Shown here in pieces: positions 6,820 through 10,952 of a stretch of 10,952 nt of DNA (position 1 is its first letter; each line of letters begins with the position of its first letter). The translations under genes were made by a program, and so were the position numbers. This DNA comes from Methanosarcinaceae archaeon (lineage in GTDB: Archaea; Halobacteriota; Methanosarcinia; Methanosarcinales; Methanosarcinaceae): the NCBI GenBank assembly GCA_020793555.1, contig DQIO01000260.1, forward strand, positions 1 through 10,952. Direction: 5' to 3'. The notes beneath the pieces are model-generated. The model was given only the letters and a program-made list of their open reading frames with translations, made no database searches and was not told the DNA's origin.

Positions 6820-7938
6820 ATGGCATCAAATGATGAAACAAACCCTGTATCAGATAATATTCGATCTGATAAACTAAATCATTCGCAATCAAATAGGCGA
6901 AAAAAAAAGCAGGATAAAGGTAAAAATAGTGGAAACAATGCAAATCGTATTGGAACCATGGAATTTTTAAAAACCAATGTAAATAATTCCAAAAAATATA
7001 ATATTACAATAGACTCTATTCAAAAAAGTTACATTTGGTTAAAACACAACAACGGAAAAACCAAATTAAACCTGGGATTTGCTGATGACAAGATTAATGA
7101 ACTCCTCACTAAAAACAGTGAAAATGAAAAGAACGATATAAAAATTGAAAAAATCAATCGCTACAATAGTTCTTTAAACAAAAAGATAATTGCATTCCCA
7201 CTCATATTAATTCTAATCGGTGAAATATTATTGTATAAAGGATATTTCGATCAAGCACTCTTAATCCATATATTCAATCTTCTCGTCCTCTCGTTTTCAA
7301 CCATCATCATCCAGGATAAATTATTATCCAACACATTTCAAGCGCTATCTCTACTCCCCATACTCAGGATCTTGAACATGGCGATGCCAATCTTTTTTCA
7401 TTCAACATTATACTGGTATCCATTCATGTATGGATGTATATTCATATCTGCAATCTACATAATTAAGCACCAAAAATTCACACGCGAACAAATAGGTCTG
7501 AATTTTGAAAAAATGCATATATATTTTCCAATTGCATTAATTGTTGGATTCATACTTGGTACCATGGAATTTCAAATATTACAAAACCCTGCTCTAATTG
7601 AAAATCTGGAATTTGAAAACATATTACTAATATCAATAATCATGACACTATTTGTAGGATTGGCAGAAGAATTAGCATTCAGGTCCATAATTCAAACAAG
7701 ATTTGAACAAATATTCGGTACCACACAGGGTTTAATTATCACAGGTATAATGTTTGGCATAATGCACTCAGGTTATGGGACGATATATGAGATAATATTT
7801 ACTTCATCTGCAGGCATATTGCTGGGATACATGTTCATTAAAACAAGAAGTCTCTTCCTGATATCGACAACACATGGATTCATCAACATATTTCTTTTTG
7901 GGATCTTACCATTTTACGACCTGATTTTCTTCAAATGA
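6820..7938 (+). CDS. CPBP-type intramembrane glutamic protease with long charged N-terminal extension
   Basis: This 372-aa protein carries the three CPBP (CAAX protease and bacteriocin-processing, ABI/Rce1) motifs: EELAFR (E283, E284, R288), FGIMH (F312, H316) and HGFIN (H352, N356). These residues form the catalytic site in Rce1-type glutamic proteases, so the enzyme looks intact. Hydrophobic segments run from about 122 to the end. Residues 1-120 are unusual: a hydrophilic, probably cytoplasmic stretch rich in Asn, Lys and Ser, with a basic RRKKK patch (26-30) and a possible small folded part around 57-115. CPBP members include prenyl-protein proteases and, in other prokaryotes, enzymes that cleave C-terminal sorting signals. 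The adjacent DUF1616 gene (4 bp) and the surface-protein genes make the second role plausible here, but this is inference. The ATG at 6820 follows GTGA that overlaps the preceding stop. Confidence 0.88.
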   Translation: MASNDETNPVSDNIRSDKLNHSQSNRRKKKQDKGKNSGNNANRIGTMEFLKTNVNNSKKYNITIDSIQKSYIWLKHNNGKTKLNLGFADDKINELLTKNSENEKNDIKIEKINRYNSSLNKKIIAFPLILILIGEILLYKGYFDQALLIHIFNLLVLSFSTIIIQDKLLSNTFQALSLLPILRILNMAMPIFFHSTLYWYPFMYGCIFISAIYIIKHQKFTREQIGLNFEKMHIYFPIALIVGFILGTMEFQILQNPALIENLEFENILLISIIMTLFVGLAEELAFRSIIQTRFEQIFGTTQGLIITGIMFGIMHSGYGTIYEIIFTSSAGILLGYMFIKTRSLFLISTTHGFINIFLFGILPFYDLIFFK

Positions 7939-7975
7939 TCTAAATAATGATCGCTCCCAAAAATCAAAAATAGAA

Positions 7976-8560
7976 TCACTTTATAGACCTGTACTCAAAC
8001 TCAAACCCAAGTTTGTTTAGTGCAAATATTGCCATTATCATCACACAAGAAATGAAGAAGATTGCCACAAAACATGCAACATTATAGTAAAAGAAATCAA
8101 CTGATGAAAATTTCACATCTACAAATGAAAAAACACTAATTGTTTCATTGTATAACGGAAATAAATACGTCAATCCACCTTCTGCAATGTCATCCAACAA
8201 CAAGTGCGAAAGAAACGCCGCTTCTGCAAAAACACCCAGGAATGCAGCCCTATCAATATCACGATATACAATATATCCTATGATCACTGCTGCCATGAAT
8301 GCAAAATAACTAAAGAACAATGAATGTGTTGGAATTATCCAAAGCATGGTATGATGTAAATTACTATTCACAAAATAATTATAAACCGCAGGAATGTCGG
8401 GTAGTAATGAACTTACTCCACCCACAAGTATTAGCAACAAAATGTGCAAATTATCTTTCAATGTTAATGTATGATGAAGATTTGATCGAATTGTCGTATA
8501 AACTGCAACGGCAGAAAAACAATACATGAAAAACATAAAGTGTGCGAAGGGGTATGGCAT
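7976..8560 (-). CDS. DUF457/YdjM-type membrane-bound metal-dependent hydrolase-like protein
   Basis: This 194-aa membrane protein has the pattern of the DUF457/YdjM family: HFMFF near the N-terminus (7-11), LLPDIPA (52-58), THSLFFS (78-84) and SHLLLDDIAEGG (118-129). The His and Asp residues in these motifs are the family's presumed metal ligands; no substrate is established for most members. About four hydrophobic segments are visible (12-22, 38-54, 83-98, 160-181). The reading is tail to tail with the CPBP gene, leaving 37 bases between stops, so it belongs to a separate transcript. On the minus strand TTTATATATT (8582-8591) lies only about 22-31 bases before the ATG at 8560 and no ribosome-binding site is seen, which suggests a leaderless mRNA. 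Length fits the family. Confidence 0.8.
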   Translation of the reverse strand: MPYPFAHFMFFMYCFSAVAVYTTIRSNLHHTLTLKDNLHILLLILVGGVSSLLPDIPAVYNYFVNSNLHHTMLWIIPTHSLFFSYFAFMAAVIIGYIVYRDIDRAAFLGVFAEAAFLSHLLLDDIAEGGLTYLFPLYNETISVFSFVDVKFSSVDFFYYNVACFVAIFFISCVMIMAIFALNKLGFEFEYRSIK

Positions 8561-8581
8561 AGTATTGTATACTTTGTTTAA

Positions 8582-8591
8582 AATATATAAA
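8582..8591 (-). promoter_or_regulatory. TATA box giving a probably leaderless transcript
   Basis: On the minus strand TTTATATATT is centred about 26 bases before the ATG at 8560. The usual archaeal TATA-to-start distance puts the first transcribed base at or next to the A of that ATG, and the sequence before the ATG has no Shine-Dalgarno element. Confidence 0.45.
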
Positions 8592-8593
8592 TT

Positions 8594-9264
8594 AATTACT
8601 TCACTAATTTTCCCCTTCCTAAATATCTCACCTTATTTGTTTAGCTCATGCACAATTCTCGCCTGAGTACTTTTTCAAGTTATTCAAACCCATTTTTGCG
8701 CTGCAATTTCCAGTCGGCCAATAAAGGTGCAATATACTGATATTTTTCTGCACCATTTTCTGAGCGAAAACATCCAATTATTCACGGAAAAAAACAAAAA
8801 ATCAAAAACCATGCTATTTCAATTTTCCAAACAAAACTTACTGATTTTTTAGGAGAAGGTTTAGCATTTATAAAAAAGAAAGTTAGAATACCATATAAAA
8901 TCAAACCTGTGCTGCCACATAATAAGGATTATGTAGAAGGAGTATTACCGGTTAATCAAATACTCGCCATCCAGAACTACAAAAGTTTTAAAGGATACAT
9001 CAGCAACATGTTTGTGTCAATTTCTAATATTACTGCTTTACTTACGGTATTGACTGCTTTTAAAGTGGGGAGATTAGACTTAATTAGATCTCCAAGTGCT
9101 TTTAGAAGTTTGTCAATCTAAGGGCTTGGAGGCAAATTTTAAGGATAAGGAGTATGTATAGGTGTTTGATGTGGTTTTAAAGGTATTTGGTGCAGTTTGT
9201 CATTGCCTCAGTTGAGAAATTTAAAGAGGAAAAATAATATGGATTCAAAAAGGGCACCTTACCA
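8594..9264. other. gene-poor stretch with fragments of coding-like sequence
   Basis: No gene here can be named. The longest open stretch is on the plus strand from 8741 to 9121 (127 codons), extended back to 8645 across one TGA. Its candidate start (GTG at 8909) lacks a ribosome-binding site, and parts of it read like the antisense of a real frame. On the minus strand, 8645-8780 contains balanced sequence such as YQYIAPLLADWKLQRKNGFE, and 8985-9120 reads IDKLLKALGDLIKSNLP; neither has a start or length to be a gene. On the plus strand 9084-9158 reads LDLQVLLEVCQSKGLEANF before a TAG. I take the region as a decayed or rearranged intergenic area. Confidence 0.4.
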
Positions 9265-10482
9265 TCACCCCACTATCTCATGCCGCTTTGGCATCAACAC
9301 AACCAAAAGCACCGCCGAGAGCAACGCTGTTACCGCACCGTATACAAATGGAACCGATGAGCCAATAAATTCCCATAAAAGCCCAGCGATGATGCTTGCA
9401 AATATCATCATGATACCTGTTGCCGTATGGTATATCCCAAGAGCCGTGCCTCGCTTATCGTACGGCACAAGGTCTACCACATACGCTTTTCCCACACCAT
9501 CAGTAAATGCTGCATAAACACCATATATCGCAAAAAGCGGCCAGACATATATGTTCGCCGGCATCAGTGCGAATCCAAGATATACTGCGGCAAAAATAAG
9601 GAAACCCCAAAACATAAGACTGCGCCGCCCGAGTTTATCAGATAACGTGCCTGCGGGATATGAAACAATCGCATTGGTAATGTTGTAGACAATATAGCAA
9701 AGCAGTACGGCAGTTACTGTGAATCCCACATCCGTTGCCCTTAATATGAGAAACACGTCGCTGGAATTGCCAAGTGCAAATATAACCGATATCAGCAGGA
9801 ATACCTTGAAGTCCCTGCCGAATTGCGATATCTTAAATGATACTTTTTTATTGGGAACCTGCTTTCGTTCAGAGACAAAGAGTGCGATCAGTAGAATGCT
9901 GACAAGTGCAGGCAGGAATGCCAACATGAAGAGCAAACGATAGTTGTCGGCGGTCATATAGAGGATCAAGATCGCGAAAATGGGGCCAAGAACAGCACCA
10001 AAGGTATCCATTGTCCTGTGAAGTCCGAAGGATTTTCCCCTCTGCGCCAGAGGTGCTGAATCGGCTATAAGAGCATCACGTGCAGACGTTCGCACACCTT
10101 TGCCAAACCTGTCCAAAAAACGTGCCACAAGAACAAGCGGCCAGACGTATGCGAAAGCCATCAAAGGTTTTGAGATGGCAGATAAACTGTAACCAACAAT
10201 GACAAAAGGTTTCCGTTTCCCTGTCCTGTCTGAATACCAACCTGACACGACCTTAAGAATACTTGCTGTACCCTCGGCGATCCCTTCAATAAGCCCTACG
10301 ACATACATCGGCGCGCCCAGTACGGCTGTCAGGAATATAGGGATAACAGGATACAGCATCTCACTTGAAATGTCTGTGAACAGGCTTATAAGACCAAGTA
10401 TAAACACGTTCTTTTTGATTCCAGGTATCAGGAAATCAGGTTCTTCCTCTAGTGGTTGTGTTTGCATATTCCCCATACCCAT
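9265..10482 (-). CDS. major facilitator superfamily transporter
   Basis: This 405-aa protein has about twelve hydrophobic segments and two copies of the MFS loop motif A, GWYSDRTGKR (81-90) and GTLSDKLGRR (278-287), one in each six-helix half. A conserved DRFGKGVRTSARDALIADS (124-142) in the first half is shared with a broad group of uncharacterised MFS permeases. Length is normal and no key element is missing. The substrate cannot be told from sequence; small-molecule export by proton exchange is the default for such proteins. The start is uncertain: ATGs at 10482, 10476 and 10467 are all possible, and GGGG precedes the last by 3 bases. A 12-bp palindrome (10497-10508) lies 15 bases upstream of the first ATG. 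The gene is visibly richer in G+C than the 2.3-8.6 kb genes, like the glycosyltransferase, and probably belongs to the core chromosome. Confidence 0.9.
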   Translation of the reverse strand: MGMGNMQTQPLEEEPDFLIPGIKKNVFILGLISLFTDISSEMLYPVIPIFLTAVLGAPMYVVGLIEGIAEGTASILKVVSGWYSDRTGKRKPFVIVGYSLSAISKPLMAFAYVWPLVLVARFLDRFGKGVRTSARDALIADSAPLAQRGKSFGLHRTMDTFGAVLGPIFAILILYMTADNYRLLFMLAFLPALVSILLIALFVSERKQVPNKKVSFKISQFGRDFKVFLLISVIFALGNSSDVFLILRATDVGFTVTAVLLCYIVYNITNAIVSYPAGTLSDKLGRRSLMFWGFLIFAAVYLGFALMPANIYVWPLFAIYGVYAAFTDGVGKAYVVDLVPYDKRGTALGIYHTATGIMMIFASIIAGLLWEFIGSSVPFVYGAVTALLSAVLLVVLMPKRHEIVG

Positions 10483-10496
10483 TTTTATTTGGTAGG

Positions 10497-10508
10497 TACA
10501 TCGATGTA
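10497..10508. promoter_or_regulatory. perfect 12-bp palindrome upstream of the MFS gene, possible operator
   Basis: TACATCGATGTA is an uninterrupted palindrome ending 15 bases before the first ATG of the MFS gene, around the expected transcription start. A dimeric regulator bound there would block transcription. No regulator gene is in the window and the site occurs only here as far as I can see. Confidence 0.35.
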
Positions 10509-10512
10509 GTGG

Positions 10513-10608
10513 TCAGATAAATGCGTTGTCATCAACAATCATGTATTTTGAGTCAACCATTGTGAAGAATGCCTTTGTGATCAAGACAAAATTATTCCCA
10601 GTTGCCAT
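10513..10608 (-). CDS. possible 31-aa leader ORF upstream of the MFS gene
   Basis: A minus-strand frame from the ATG at 10608 to the TGA at 10513 encodes 31 residues beginning MATGNNFVLITKAFFTMVD. GGGG lies 3 bases upstream of the ATG as a possible ribosome-binding element. It ends 31 bases before the MFS start. I recognise no family. It could be a small protein, a leader peptide, or the remnant of a longer gene; a chance frame of this size is also common. Confidence 0.2.
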   Translation of the reverse strand: MATGNNFVLITKAFFTMVDSKYMIVDDNAFI

Positions 10609-10709
10609 TGTCCCCGAATATACATTTTACAGTGATAGTTTGCTTGGATGAGATTGTCGTTTTAGCCCGCAATTTTCATGCACTCAAGTCCCACTCGCGA
10701 TATGTTTTC

Positions 10710-10725
10710 ATCTTTATAAAAAGAT
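10710..10725. repeat. inverted repeat containing a TATA-like core
   Basis: ATCTTT (10710-10715) and AAAGAT (10720-10725) flank ATAA. On the minus strand it reads through TTTTTATAAAG and could be a promoter for the transcript entering the possible leader ORF and MFS gene, or lie in the non-coding end of the insertion sequence whose transposase stops at 10808. Apart from this and the sites above, 10483-10807 shows no gene I can support. Confidence 0.25.
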
Positions 10726-10807
10726 TTTGTCAAACTTTGGCAGAATTAGACAATTTTAGCCCAATATCCACTCATATCTCCTCTTTATCTCACTCTTCTC
10801 ACCACTT

Positions 10808-10952
10808 TTAGCACATTTTTAGAGAGCATGAGCTACCCACGACATTTGCAAATCTCTTAACATTAACAGTAATTGCAGTAATAATCGCTTGAATATTCAA
10901 TTTTGGCAAGCCCCAAAATTTTGCCCTTGTCAACCCATGGAAACGTTTCATC
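10808..10952 (-). CDS. C-terminal end of an IS5/IS1182-like DDE transposase, continues beyond the right edge
   Basis: The minus-strand frame entering from the window edge reads RFHGLTRAKFWGLPKLNIQA, then IITAITVNVKRFANVV, and stops at TAA (10808-10810). The pattern HG-x-x-RA-[KR]-[FY]-x-GL-x-K-x-x-IQ-x-x-x-TA-x-x-x-N-x-KR is the characteristic C-terminal helix pair of IS5/IS1182-type transposases, just after the catalytic Glu. Only about 48 codons are inside the window, so whether the gene is whole cannot be judged; the Met codon at 10951 is internal, not a start. The catalytic residues would lie outside the window. Its right-hand (3') terminal repeat should fall in 10600-10807 but cannot be identified without the other end. 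With the dead transposase at 1133-1666 it shows insertion-sequence activity on both sides of the central block. Confidence 0.75.
   Translation of the reverse strand, partial: MKRFHGLTRAKFWGLPKLNIQAIITAITVNVKRFANVVGSSCSLKMC

Noticed and set aside
6820..7938. Calling the CPBP gene an archaeosortase
   Set aside because: Archaeosortases use Cys, Arg and His; this protein has the EExxxR, FxxxH and HxxxN motifs of glutamic CPBP proteases.
10602..10811. 69-aa plus-strand open frame at the right edge
   Set aside because: No ribosome-binding site and a Ser/His-rich composition; it overlaps the non-coding end of the insertion sequence and the palindromes.
10901..10918. TTTTGG/CCAAAA inverted repeat as an insertion-sequence end
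   Set aside because: It lies inside the transposase coding sequence (KFWGLPKL) and is explained by the codons there.

Overview
The window looks like chromosomal DNA of a euryarchaeon, most likely a methanogen or methanogen relative of the Methanosarcinales type. Four things point there: an extracellular protein ending in a PGF-pre-PGF domain; a second secreted protein resembling the methanogen TIGR04279 group; a DUF1616 membrane protein; and archaeal-style AT-rich TATA elements upstream of several genes, one of which looks leaderless. This is an inference from gene families, not from a phylogenetic marker. No tRNA, rRNA, CRISPR array or replication origin was seen.

Layout. 1-139: gene-free, with a small palindrome. 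140-1021 (-): family 2 glycosyltransferase with two C-terminal membrane helices. 1133-1666 (+): remnant of a DDE transposase in one frame broken by three stops. 1696-2133 (+): remnant of an M50-like HExxH membrane protease broken by TAA and TAG. 2256-2295: hairpin between convergent units. 2302-3711 (-) and 3899-5263 (-): two large secreted proteins, the second with a PGF-pre-PGF domain and a C-terminal membrane anchor. 5264-5479: divergent promoter region. 5480-5725 (+): 81-aa two-helix membrane protein. 5931-6815 (+) and 6820-7938 (+): DUF1616 protein and CPBP-type intramembrane glutamic protease, 4 bp apart. 7976-8560 (-): DUF457/YdjM-type membrane protein. 8561-9264: no convincing intact gene, only shreds of coding-like sequence. 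9265-10482 (-): MFS transporter. 10483-10807: short possible leader ORF and palindromes. 10808-10952 (-): C-terminal end of an IS5/IS1182-like transposase running off the right edge.

The central block (about 2.3-8.6 kb) reads as one cell-surface module: two exported proteins on one strand, and membrane proteins including a putative protein-processing protease on the other, sharing a divergent promoter region. The working hypothesis is that the CPBP protease and DUF1616 protein act on, or help place, the neighbouring surface proteins. The exported proteins and the DUF1616 extracellular domain carry N-X-S/T sequons, so the glycosyltransferase could contribute to their glycosylation, but it lies beyond two pseudogenes and need not be linked.

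The block is visibly more AT-rich than the flanking glycosyltransferase and MFS genes, and transposase remains lie on both sides, so it may be an accessory island. No wholly unknown system can be shown from sequence alone. The strongest candidate for something undescribed is the coupling of the CPBP protease (with a 120-residue charged N-terminal extension) to surface proteins with atypical C-termini.
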